NCBI GenBank assembly: GCA_964580865.1
Contig: CAZONM010000339.1
Coordinates: 1 to 6,672 of the forward strand
Reading direction: 5' to 3'
Origin: JACOUT01 sp964580865
GTDB lineage: Bacteria > Myxococcota > UBA727 > VGSZ01
DNA: 6,672 nt
Positions 1 through 6,672 of the stretch are shown piece after piece. How positions within the stretch are numbered: the first letter of the stretch is position 1; every line of letters begins with the position of its first letter. The translations under genes were made by a program, and so were the position numbers. A model generated the notes under the pieces. It saw nothing but the letters and a program-made list of their open reading frames with translations. It did not search any database and was not told the DNA's origin.

Positions 1-672
1 GCCGCGCTCGGCGAGCAGCGCCGCCAGCTCGCGCGCCGTGGCCGCGGCGCCGCCCACCAGCGCCACGCGCTCGGGCAGCGCCGCGCGCAGCACCGGGCGC
101 AGCAGCGGATAGTGCGTGCAGCCCATCACCACGGTGTCGACGTCGGCGGGCAAGCCCTGCAGGTACTGCTCCACCACCAGGCGGGGCACGTCGCCCTGAA
201 GCCACCCCTCCTCCACCAACGGCACGAGCAGCGGGCAGGCGCGCGCATAGACGTCGCCGCGGTGACCGAGCGCATGCAGAGCGCGCGGGTAGGCCTCGGA
301 GCGCACGGTGCCGGCGGTGCCGAGCACCACGACGGTGCCGCCCGCGGTCGCCGCGAGCGCCGCGCGCGCGCCGGGCTCGATGACGCCGAGCACGGGCACG
401 CGCATGGTCGCGCGCAGCGCGGGCAGCGCCACCGCGCTCGCGGTGTTGCACGCCACCACCAGCGCCTTGATGTCGCCCTTCTCCACCAGGGTGCGCGCGT
501 TGTTGAGCGCGTACTTCTCGACGGTGGCGGCGCTCCGGGTGCCGTAGGGCACGCGCGCCGTGTCGCCCAGGTACACGGTGCGCTCGAGCGGCAAGAGCTC
601 GCGCACGGCGCGCAGCACGGTGAGCCCGCCCACGCCCGAGTCGAACACGCCGATGGGCCGATCGTCCGCCAT
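1..672 (-). CDS. murI: Glutamate racemase MurI, 3' end cut off by the window edge
   Basis: Cofactor-independent racemase that interconverts L- and D-glutamate in the cytoplasm and supplies D-Glu for peptidoglycan. The 224 visible residues hold the family hallmarks in order: DSGVGG (D11, S12) near the N-terminus, GDTARVPYGTRS at 36-47, first catalytic Cys in ACNTAS (C75), and second catalytic Cys in GCTHYP (C185, H187). Family members are usually about 265-285 residues, so roughly the last 40-60 are missing beyond the left edge and nothing looks broken. The ATG at 672 is chosen because MADDRPIGVFDSG gives the normal short lead before DSGVGG, and a GAGGGAG Shine-Dalgarno-like stretch (plus-strand 675-681) lies just upstream. 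It starts 34 bases after the stop of the exported-protein gene, so it is probably the third gene of a tsf-led unit. Identification is secure from the motifs. Confidence 0.96.
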   Translation of the reverse strand, partial: MADDRPIGVFDSGVGGLTVLRAVRELLPLERTVYLGDTARVPYGTRSAATVEKYALNNARTLVEKGDIKALVVACNTASAVALPALRATMRVPVLGVIEPGARAALAATAGGTVVVLGTAGTVRSEAYPRALHALGHRGDVYARACPLLVPLVEEGWLQGDVPRLVVEQYLQGLPADVDTVVMGCTHYPLLRPVLRAALPERVALVGGAAATARELAALLAERG

Positions 673-706
673 GGCTCCCTCGTCGACGACGGCTACAACA
701 ACCGGC

Positions 707-1798
707 TCAGGGCGAAACGGGGATCTCGAAGGTGACGCCGATCGCGACGTTGGCCGGCGCCGCCAGGTCGACCAGCGGGCCGCCCGTGAGATCGACGTAG
801 ATGGGGCGAAAGAGCGCGGCCTCCACCTGGCCCCAGAAGCGCAAGGCCGCCAGGTCGCGCTGCACCCACTCGACCCCGAGCCGGCCGCCCGCGCCCACGT
901 ACGGCGACAGCCCGAGGTAGCCGCCGGCCGCCGCCACCAGCGCCGTGGTGCCGGTGGCGCACGCGTGCAGCCCCACGGGCGCGTCGTCGGTGACGTCGAA
1001 GAACGGCACGTGCAGGCAGGGCAGCACGGTGGCGGCGAGCGTGCCATGCGCGCTCACGATGTCGCTCGACCACCCGCCGCGCCCCGCCACCTCGGCGCGC
1101 AGCTCCGCGTTGCCCCAGCGCGCCGCCAGGCTGGCCCCGGGTCCAAGCTCGGCGCCCGGCGCCAAGAAGAACACCCACGACGAGCTGGCGCCGCCGAGCA
1201 TGGTGGCGCCCTCTGGCAGGAAGTCCCACGTCGACGGCTCGGTGTCCGGCGGGGGCTCGACGGGCGGGGGCTCGACGGGCGGGGGTTCGACGGGCGGCGG
1301 CTCCACGGGGGGCGGCTCCACGGGCGGTGGCGGCGCCGCCAGCGCGCGCTCGGGGGCGATGGCGATGCTCGCCGCCAGCGCCGCGGCGGCCACCAGCTCG
1401 GCGCACCCTTCGTCACTCTCGATGACGCGCTCGCCGAGCGCGTTCAGCTCGGCGTCGAACAGCTCGAGGCGCGCGCGCCGCGCCGTGGCCGCGCCCGTCG
1501 CGTCCAGGTCGCCCTCGATGGTGACCAAGAGGACGCGGTCGGCGGGCTCGGCGAAGGGATCGGCGGCGAGGCGTGTGATCACGCCTTGGCGCAACTCGTC
1601 GGCGCCCGGGCACGAGGCGGCGAACGGCCCCGCCGTGAGCACCAGGCGCGTGGGTGGCAGCGCGGGCGGCTCGAGCGCCACCTCGGGGGCGGGCGGCGCG
1701 TCGCCCGGCGGGGCGGGCGGCGGCTCGTCGGCGCGCGCGGCGCCGGCATGCCCGATGGCGAGCGCGAGAAAGGCTCGGGCGACGGGGCCTCGTAGCAC
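707..1798 (-). CDS. Exported protein with N-terminal globular domain, PPPVE linker and probable beta-barrel C-terminus; function unknown
   Basis: 363 residues from a GTG at 1798. That start gives a Sec signal peptide: LRGPVARAF, a short hydrophobic stretch, and an ARA|DEPPP cleavage site near residue 23. The Shine-Dalgarno site is weak (GGTGGG), and no better in-frame start is seen downstream of the tsf stop. Order of parts: signal peptide; Pro-rich stretch at 24-50; small domain from about 50 to 150 with C63 and C132 that could form a disulfide (SCPGADEL ... EGCAELVAAAAL) and ends in a hydrophobic helix; Pro-Val-Glu linker at 156-184; and a C-terminal half of alternating hydrophobic/polar strands rich in Gly and aromatics, ending ...VTFEIPVSP, as expected of an outer-membrane barrel. 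I recall this architecture (CP-x-ADELR start, Cys-Ala-Glu helix, Pro linker, barrel) from uncharacterised myxobacterial proteins, but I know no assigned function. It lies between tsf and murI on the same strand. The barrel assignment is inference. Confidence 0.82.
   Translation of the reverse strand: MLRGPVARAFLALAIGHAGAARADEPPPAPPGDAPPAPEVALEPPALPPTRLVLTAGPFAASCPGADELRQGVITRLAADPFAEPADRVLLVTIEGDLDATGAATARRARLELFDAELNALGERVIESDEGCAELVAAAALAASIAIAPERALAAPPPPVEPPPVEPPPVEPPPVEPPPVEPPPDTEPSTWDFLPEGATMLGGASSSWVFFLAPGAELGPGASLAARWGNAELRAEVAGRGGWSSDIVSAHGTLAATVLPCLHVPFFDVTDDAPVGLHACATGTTALVAAAGGYLGLSPYVGAGGRLGVEWVQRDLAALRFWGQVEAALFRPIYVDLTGGPLVDLAAPANVAIGVTFEIPVSP
1247..1333 (-). repeat. 15-base tandem repeat encoding the PPPVE linker
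   Basis: Imperfect tandem repeat of 15 bases inside the exported-protein gene. It encodes PPPPVE, four PPPVE copies and a closing PPP (residues 156-184). Copies differ mainly at synonymous positions (GTC/GTG for Val, CCC/CCG for Pro), so the peptide repeat is kept while the DNA drifts. Pro-rich charged spacers of this sort form stiff extended linkers, here between the N-terminal domain and the presumed barrel, perhaps across periplasm or peptidoglycan (inference). Confidence 0.9.
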
Positions 1799-1872
1799 GA
1801 GCCCACCGTCGCCCGAGATCTGGCTCGGCGCAAGTCGCGGGAGCCACCGCGCCCGCGCGCCCCGGCGCGGCG

Positions 1873-2784
1873 TCAGCCGCCGACCATCTTCGCCACCTCG
1901 GCGGCGAGGTCGTCGCTCTTCTTCTCGATGCCCTCGCCCACCTTGAAGCGGTGCATGGCCTTCACCGTGATGGTGGTGCCGAGCTCCTTGGCGACCTTGT
2001 CGAGGTGCTTCTGCACCGTCAGCTTGTCGTCCTTGATGAACGCCTGCTCGAGCAGCGTGTTCTCGGCGAGGAACTTGTTGACCGCGCCCTCGACGATCTT
2101 GTCGAGGATCTTCTCCGGCTTGCCGTCGGCCTTGGCCTTCTCGCGCGCGATGCTGCGCTCGTTGTCGAGCGTCTTCGCGTCGGCCTCCTCGCGGCGCACG
2201 TAGGAGGGGTTGCTCGCCGCCACCTGCATGGCGACGTCCTTGGCGAGGAGCTTCACCGACTCGTTGCCGGCCTTGCCCGCGTCGGCGACCGACAGCTCGA
2301 CCAGCACGCCGATGGCGCCGCCCATGTGCGCATAGGTGCCGAGCACGCCCTCGGCGCGCATCAGCCGGCGGATGGTCATGTTCTCGCCGATGGTGGCGAC
2401 CTTCTCGGAGAGCGCGTCCTTGACGGTGACGCCGCCGAGCTTCTGCGCGAGCAGCGCGTCGACGTCCGCGGGCTTGCCGGCCAGCACGACCTTGGCCAGC
2501 GCGCTGACGAACGCCTGAAAGTCGGGGTTCTTGGCGACGAAGTCGGTCTCGCAGTTGACCTCGACCATGGCGCCGGCGGCGCCGTCGGCGGCCACGCCCA
2601 CCAAGCCCTCGGCGGCCACGCGGCCGGCCTTCTTGGCCACGGCCGCCAGGCCCTTCTCGCGCAGCCAGTTGATGGCGGCGTCGAAGTCGCCGTTGGTGGC
2701 GCCGAGCGCCTTCTTGCAGTCCATCATGCCCGCGTTGGTCTTCTCGCGGAGCTCCTTCACCATCTGGGCGGTGATCTCGGCCAT
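1873..2784 (-). CDS. tsf: Translation elongation factor Ts
   Basis: Guanine-nucleotide exchange factor that releases GDP from EF-Tu in the cytoplasm. The 303-residue product covers the whole family: an N-terminal UBA-like helical domain with the signature VKELREKTNAGMMDCKKAL (9-27), the EF-Tu-contacting TDFVAKN motif (80-86, with D81 and F82), two core subdomains, and the C-terminal signature HRFKVGEGIEKK from residue 278. The start is the ATG at 2784. MAEITAQMVKELR matches family N-termini, and a GAGGGA Shine-Dalgarno sits 7 bases upstream. An in-frame ATG at 2835 would only add 17 unconserved residues. Unusually, no rpsB lies upstream: the gene opens onto a 331-base divergent intergenic region and so presumably has its own promoter. 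Downstream come an exported protein and murI rather than pyrH. The family call is secure. Confidence 0.98.
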   Translation of the reverse strand: MAEITAQMVKELREKTNAGMMDCKKALGATNGDFDAAINWLREKGLAAVAKKAGRVAAEGLVGVAADGAAGAMVEVNCETDFVAKNPDFQAFVSALAKVVLAGKPADVDALLAQKLGGVTVKDALSEKVATIGENMTIRRLMRAEGVLGTYAHMGGAIGVLVELSVADAGKAGNESVKLLAKDVAMQVAASNPSYVRREEADAKTLDNERSIAREKAKADGKPEKILDKIVEGAVNKFLAENTLLEQAFIKDDKLTVQKHLDKVAKELGTTITVKAMHRFKVGEGIEKKSDDLAAEVAKMVGG

Positions 2785-2791
2785 GGCTTCG

Positions 2792-2797
2792 TCCCTC
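2792..2797 (-). promoter_or_regulatory. Ribosome binding site of tsf
   Basis: GAGGGA on the minus strand, 7 bases before the ATG at 2784. It supports that start over the upstream in-frame ATG at 2835, which has no comparable site at the right distance. Confidence 0.75.
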
Positions 2798-2894
2798 GAT
2801 CGCTGTGGGTGGAAAGGTGTCTCGGCGGCCTCCATGCCGGGTCAGGTGCGGTCGGGCAAGGGGTGACGTCGAGCGTGCGGTCGACAAACGGCCC

Positions 2895-3055
2895 ACAGCG
2901 GAGGTCAGGTGCGTTGATCGAGCCCGGCGAAGGGCCTTGCCCCGAGGCCAAGGAGCACCGCAGGCGCGTACCTCGTGGTACGCGCCGAGGACGCGACGCA
3001 GGGATCGGGGCAAGGACCAAGCCCGGCGACCATCAACGCACCTGACCTCCGCTGT
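2895..3055. repeat. 161-base nested palindromic element with 24-base perfect terminal inverted repeats
   Basis: The outer arms at 2895-2918 and 3032-3055 are exact reverse complements over all 24 bases (arm starts ACAGCGGAGGTCAGG). Inside, CCTTGCCCCGA at 2935-2945 pairs exactly with 3005-3015. At the apex, GGCGCGTACC at 2963-2972 pairs exactly with 2977-2986 across a TCGT loop. All three pairs are centred at about 2975, so the element folds as one long hairpin or cruciform with unpaired internal bulges. At mirror positions 2921-2930 and 3020-3029 the same 10-mer, AGCCCGGCGA, occurs as a direct rather than inverted copy. There is no poly-T run after either arm, so it is not a simple terminator. 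Most likely a MITE-like or REP/BIME-like dispersed repeat; a structured RNA or a protein-binding regulatory site is possible. The structure is seen directly; its nature is inferred. Confidence 0.85.
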
Positions 3056-3104
3056 AGTACAAACCCCGGTGACGGACGCCGTCAGGCCCGCTAGCCACGC
3101 CGCC

Positions 3105-3109
3105 GGAGG
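3105..3109 (+). promoter_or_regulatory. Ribosome binding site of lipoprotein gene A
   Basis: GGAGG, 6 bases before the ATG at 3116. It is a near-ideal Shine-Dalgarno sequence and by far the strongest of the three lipoprotein genes, since B and C lack a clear one. Confidence 0.85.
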
Positions 3110-3115
3110 TTCCCC

Positions 3116-3949
3116 ATGTTGCGCTTGCTTGCCATTGCCATTCCCGCCACCGCGCTGCTCACCACCGCGTGCATCATCAACGCCGGCGAAGGGGAGGGTG
3201 AAGGGGAAGGGGAAGGCGAGGGAGAAGGCGAAGGTGAGGGTGAAGGCGAAGGTGAAGGCGAGGGCGAGGTCTGCGGGTCCGTGACGGTGCAGGGCGAGTG
3301 CGACGGCGACACCGTGCGCTACTGCGGCGTCGACGACGACGGCAACGATGAGCTGGTCGAGTACTCGTGCGCCACGGCGCCGTTCGACGCCGCGAACACC
3401 GTGTGCCAGGAGATCACGGCCGGGTACGGCTTCGACTGCGCGATCGCCACCGGCCAGCCCTGCATCCTCCAGGGCAGCCAGGAACCGTTCCAAGCCCTCT
3501 GCCAGGGCACCGAGCCCGGCTGCTCCGTGGGCATCGACGGCGAAGGCACCTGTGTCACCGGCACCGGCGCCTGCAGCAACGCCGACGAGGGCATCTGCAC
3601 CGGCAGCGTCTTCACGCTCGTGTGCGCCGGCGTGCTCGACAACGAGTCCACCGACGGGCAGCCGCTGCTGCAAGACTGCGCCACGTACACGGGTTCCAGC
3701 TGCCTCGCTGACGTGGGCTGCATCTACCCGTTCGGCGCGACCTGCGTGCCTGGGTGGACGGCCTGCGGCACCGACGAGGACGACGCGGTGGTGTGTCCGA
3801 CGGCGGGCACGTGCCCGTCGAGTGAGGGCGAGGGCGAGGGCGAAGGCGAAGGCGAGGGCGAGGGCGAAGGCGAGGGCGAAGGCGAGGGCGAAGGCGAGGG
3901 CGAAGGCGAGGGCGAGGGTGAAGGCGAGGGCGAGGGTGAGGGCGAGTAA
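3116..3949 (+). CDS. Lipoprotein gene A: Cys-rich, flanked by two Gly-Glu repeat tracts
   Basis: 277 residues; family not recognised. The ATG at 3116 is set by the GGAGG at 3105-3109. The N-terminus MLRLLAIAIPATALLTTAC is a lipoprotein-type signal with C19 as the likely lipidated residue; -3 is Thr rather than Leu, so the lipobox is imperfect. Then comes (Gly-Glu)14 at residues 24-51, then domain X at 52-234 with 20 cysteines, then E(GE)20 from residue 237 straight to the TAA stop. Domain X lines up with the C-terminal part of gene C cysteine for cysteine (both begin CG[ST]V-x3-G-x-C, then RYC, and end near GTCP), so it is a real disulfide-rich module. The product is expected to be exported and membrane-anchored, with very acidic flexible spacers before and after the folded part. 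No catalytic motif is visible. A Rho-independent terminator follows 29 bases after the stop. The role is unknown; a surface-exposed binding or structural protein is only a guess. Confidence 0.9.
   Translation: MLRLLAIAIPATALLTTACIINAGEGEGEGEGEGEGEGEGEGEGEGEGEGEVCGSVTVQGECDGDTVRYCGVDDDGNDELVEYSCATAPFDAANTVCQEITAGYGFDCAIATGQPCILQGSQEPFQALCQGTEPGCSVGIDGEGTCVTGTGACSNADEGICTGSVFTLVCAGVLDNESTDGQPLLQDCATYTGSSCLADVGCIYPFGATCVPGWTACGTDEDDAVVCPTAGTCPSSEGEGEGEGEGEGEGEGEGEGEGEGEGEGEGEGEGEGEGEGE
3185..3268 (+). repeat. Hexanucleotide repeat encoding (Gly-Glu)14 in gene A, N-terminal tract
   Basis: Fourteen Gly-Glu pairs (residues 24-51) directly after the lipidated Cys region. The codons are strongly mixed (GGC, GGT, GGG, GGA; GAA, GAG), so the DNA repeat is degenerate while the peptide repeat is perfect. 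That points to an older tract held by selection on the protein. Confidence 0.95.
3824..3946 (+). repeat. Hexanucleotide repeat encoding E(GE)20 at the C-terminus of gene A
   Basis: 41 codons, almost only GGC with GAG or GAA and a few GGT, running up to the stop codon. It is more uniform than the first tract of the same gene, as expected of a more recent expansion. A change by one repeat unit keeps the frame and only changes tail length. Confidence 0.95.
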
Positions 3950-3978
3950 GGCCCCACCTGTCCCCTGAAGAATTGAGG

Positions 3979-4004
3979 AGGCGCCCTTGCGGGCGCCTTT
4001 TCTT
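3979..4004 (+). terminator. Rho-independent terminator after gene A
   Basis: An 8-base perfect stem, AGGCGCCC (3979-3986) with GGGCGCCT (3991-3998), closes a TTGC loop and is followed by a T-rich run (TTTTCTT, 3998-4004). It begins 29 bases after the gene A stop and ends only 18 bases before the gene B start codon, so gene B either has a promoter of its own very close by, relies on read-through, or is attenuated here. Confidence 0.88.
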
Positions 4005-4022
4005 CCGCCACGATGCGCGACC

Positions 4023-5570
<1,548 letters not shown>

Positions 5571-5601
5571 CGTCACGTCTCCGGCCTGATCCCGCGCGCG
5601 C

Positions 5602-5619
5602 GCGCCCCATTGCGGGCGC
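5602..5619 (+). other. Hairpin without T-run before gene C, probably a degraded terminator
   Basis: GCGCCC (5602-5607) pairs with GGGCGC (5614-5619). Its 3' side shares the 11-mer TTGCGGGCGCC (5610-5620) with the terminator after gene A (3987-3997), and it sits at nearly the same distance from the preceding stop (39 against 37 intervening bases) and the next start (24 against 25). The T-run is missing and replaced by GC-rich sequence, so termination is unlikely to be efficient and B and C may be cotranscribed. Just before it is an alternating CG run (5593-5604). Confidence 0.5.
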
Positions 5620-5644
5620 CCGGCCGCGCGGCAACATTCCCGCC

Positions 5645-6484
5645 ATGCGCGCCACGCTCTTCGCCACCCTCGTGCTCGTGCTTCCGCTCGGGGCCTGCGA
5701 CCTTTTTCTCGGAATGCTCGGGCCCGCCGCGGACTGCACGCAAGACAGCGACTGCTTCGGCAGCGACCTGTGCGTCGACGGCGAGTGCGTCGAGTGCGAG
5801 AACGACCGCGACTGCGACGATGACGAGGAGTGCGACGACGGCGAGTGTGAGTCGGTGGGTGAGGGTGAAGGCGAGGGTGAAGGCGAAGGCGAAGGCGAGG
5901 GCGAGGGCGAGGGCGAGGGCGAGGGCGAGGGCGAGGGCGAGGGCGAGGGCGACCCCGGCTGCGGCACGGTCCCCGCCACCGGCATCTGCGTGGGCAACAC
6001 CTCGCGCTACTGCGACACCGAGACCAACACCGTCGAGGAGGAGAACTGCTCCAACTTCACGCCGGACCTGCGGTGCCAGAGCGCCTTTGGCGTCAACATC
6101 TGCGCGGCCGACCTGGGCGACGAGTGCATCGTCGACGACGGCACCGAGCTCGTGATCGCCTTGTGCGCCGACGACGGCGTCGGCTGCAAGCTCACCACGG
6201 GCGCCACGGCCGTGTGCGAGGGCGGGCCCGGCACCTGCGCGGCCACCAACGAGAACGACTGCATGGGTGGCGACTTCATCCTGCGCTGCATCACCGATCT
6301 CGCCTATCCCTTGTACGCCGACTGCGACGGGCGCTCGGGCACCTGCGACGACGCGCTCGGTGGGTGCGTGCTGCCCTCGGGCTCGCCGTGCATCCCCGAC
6401 GAGGGCTCGGGTTACAACGACTACTGCACGCCGCCGGGCGGCGGCACGCCCACGGCGTGCCCGTCGGGCGGTACCTGCCCGTAG
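5645..6484 (+). CDS. Lipoprotein gene C: B-like N-terminus joined by a Gly-Glu tract to an A-like Cys-rich domain
   Basis: 279 residues; family not recognised. The ATG at 5645 gives MRATLFATLVLVLPLGACD, with an LGAC lipobox (C18) and Asp at +2, as in gene B. Two C-x5-C-x5-C-x4-C modules follow (C31-C48 and C51-C68). The second reads VECENDRDCDDDEECDDGEC and differs from gene B at one residue of 20. Then come (Gly-Glu)15 at 72-101 and domain X at 103-279, with 20 cysteines matching those of gene A in order: PGCGTV start, RYC, a central GTC block, and a closing GTCP. The protein stops exactly where gene A continues into its C-terminal GE tail. The Shine-Dalgarno is poor. It lies 74 bases after gene B with only a weak hairpin between, so a B-C transcript is likely. 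The product should be an exported, lipid-anchored, disulfide-rich protein; no catalytic residues or known ligand motif are visible. Confidence 0.9.
   Translation: MRATLFATLVLVLPLGACDLFLGMLGPAADCTQDSDCFGSDLCVDGECVECENDRDCDDDEECDDGECESVGEGEGEGEGEGEGEGEGEGEGEGEGEGEGEGDPGCGTVPATGICVGNTSRYCDTETNTVEEENCSNFTPDLRCQSAFGVNICAADLGDECIVDDGTELVIALCADDGVGCKLTTGATAVCEGGPGTCAATNENDCMGGDFILRCITDLAYPLYADCDGRSGTCDDALGGCVLPSGSPCIPDEGSGYNDYCTPPGGGTPTACPSGGTCP
5858..5947 (+). repeat. Hexanucleotide repeat encoding (Gly-Glu)15 in gene C, with nine evenly spaced GGG runs
   Basis: Thirty codons between the Cys module and domain X. The first part mixes GAA/GAG and GGC/GGT; from about 5896 the unit GGCGAG repeats without variation. 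The uniform part places GGG every 6 bases from 5899 to 5949 with 3-base CGA spacers, which fits the classic G-quadruplex pattern on the coding strand and in the mRNA. Confidence 0.93.
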
Positions 6485-6487
6485 CGG

Positions 6488-6512
6488 TCAGCGCTCGACA
6501 TCAGCGCTCGAC
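6488..6512. repeat. Direct repeat of 12 bases at the end of the right-edge gene
   Basis: TCAGCGCTCGAC occurs at 6488-6499 and 6501-6512 with one base between. It spans the stop codon of the minus-strand gene, so the TGA and the three codons before it are duplicated just beyond the end of the reading frame. It looks like a small slippage duplication. Confidence 0.8.
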
Positions 6513-6672
6513 CAGGCGCCGGCCCGGCGCCACCGAGCGCAGCCTGGCCTCGATCTGCCCGATGCCCTCGGGCGTGCGCACCAGCCACGGCACGCGCTCG
6601 GCGTCCACGCTGATCCACGCGGTCACCGGGCGCGGCGGCGGCGTGTCGCGGCCCGCGCGCGTCAGCACCGCG
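6501..6672 (-). CDS. C-terminal end of an unidentified protein, start beyond the right edge
   Basis: 57 codons are visible, entering from the right edge and ending at a TGA (6503-6501). The tail reads ...RPVTAWISVDAERVPWLVRTPEGIGQIEARL... and ends PGRRLVER. The pattern of a Trp-containing strand, a V/R-PWLV strand and a closing GxIEARL strand faintly recalls the end of DUF3108-type envelope proteins (W-x-D-x-R-x-P ... G-x-x-x-A-x-L), but the fragment is too short for a firm call. It converges on gene C with a 16-base gap and no visible terminator between them. Codon use with G/C at third positions is uninterrupted, which supports it as real coding sequence. Confidence 0.6.
   Translation of the reverse strand, partial: AVLTRAGRDTPPPRPVTAWISVDAERVPWLVRTPEGIGQIEARLRSVAPGRRLVER

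Larger units (their letters stand above)
2785..3115. other. Divergent intergenic region between tsf and lipoprotein gene A
   Basis: 331 bases without a credible gene. It must hold a promoter for the leftward tsf unit and one for the rightward gene A, but I see no convincing -35/-10 pair on either strand; a TAGTAC at 3055-3060 is only a weak -10 candidate for gene A. Nearly half the region is the 161-base palindrome at 2895-3055. The remaining gene A leader, 3056-3115, ends in a strong GGAGG site. Short reading frames crossing the region have no signal peptide, no RBS and no recognisable product, and they change frame within the palindrome. Confidence 0.7.

Noticed and set aside
1799..1872. 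GC-rich inverted repeats between tsf and the exported-protein gene as a terminator
   Set aside because: The stems are short with a loop of only a few bases and no T-run follows, so I see no support for transcription ending here.
560..1946. Long plus-strand Arg/Gly/Ala-rich frames opposite murI, the exported-protein gene and tsf
   Set aside because: They are antisense to genes with clear motifs, have low-complexity composition typical of GC-rich shadow frames, and show no start signal.
2785..2835. Upstream in-frame ATG at 2835 as the start of tsf
   Set aside because: It adds 17 residues without family similarity, and the good Shine-Dalgarno lies 7 bases before the ATG at 2784, where the conserved EF-Ts sequence begins.
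3987..4022. TTG at 3987 as the start of gene B
   Set aside because: It lies in the loop of the terminator hairpin and would put 12 charged/Pro-rich residues before a complete lipoprotein signal peptide.
5593..5604. Alternating CG run before gene C as a Z-DNA regulatory element
   Set aside because: Six CG dinucleotides in so GC-rich a sequence are easily due to chance, and nothing ties the run to regulation.

Overview
The window is very GC-rich and reads as a Myxococcota (former deltaproteobacterial) chromosome fragment. Three things point there: overwhelming G/C at third codon positions, Cys-rich secreted lipoproteins with long Gly-Glu tracts, and a Pro-rich-linker envelope protein of a type I recall from myxobacterial genomes. 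No species can be named from the sequence.

Left part (1-2784, all minus strand, so transcribed right to left): tsf (elongation factor Ts), then an uncharacterised exported protein with a PPPVE-repeat linker and a probable beta-barrel C-terminus, then murI (glutamate racemase), which runs off the left edge. Gaps of 74 and 34 bases and a common strand suggest one transcription unit. The usual tsf neighbours, rpsB and pyrH, are not next to it.

Middle (2785-3115): a 331-base divergent intergenic region. It is dominated by a 161-base nested palindrome (2895-3055) with perfect 24-base outer arms, a symmetric 11-base inner pair and a perfect 10-base apical stem. It looks like a mobile or dispersed palindromic repeat rather than an ordinary promoter region.

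Right part (3116-6484, plus strand): three consecutive lipoprotein genes, called A, B and C here. All have Sec/lipobox signal peptides, many cysteines and in-frame (GGC GAG)n tracts encoding (Gly-Glu)n. They are mosaics of one another. A is signal-(GE)14-domain X-E(GE)20. B is signal-double Cys module-GE tract-domain Y-(GE)9. C is signal-double Cys module-(GE)15-domain X. C therefore shares its N-terminus with B and its C-terminal 20-cysteine domain with A, and the joint is the GE tract. A good Rho-independent terminator follows A, and a degraded relative of it lies at the matching place before C.

Right edge (6501-6672, minus strand): the C-terminal end of an unidentified protein that converges on gene C.

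The lipoprotein cluster is the most interesting part. It suggests a family of surface-exposed, disulfide-rich proteins that diversify by module exchange and length change through hexanucleotide repeats. Their function cannot be read from the sequence.
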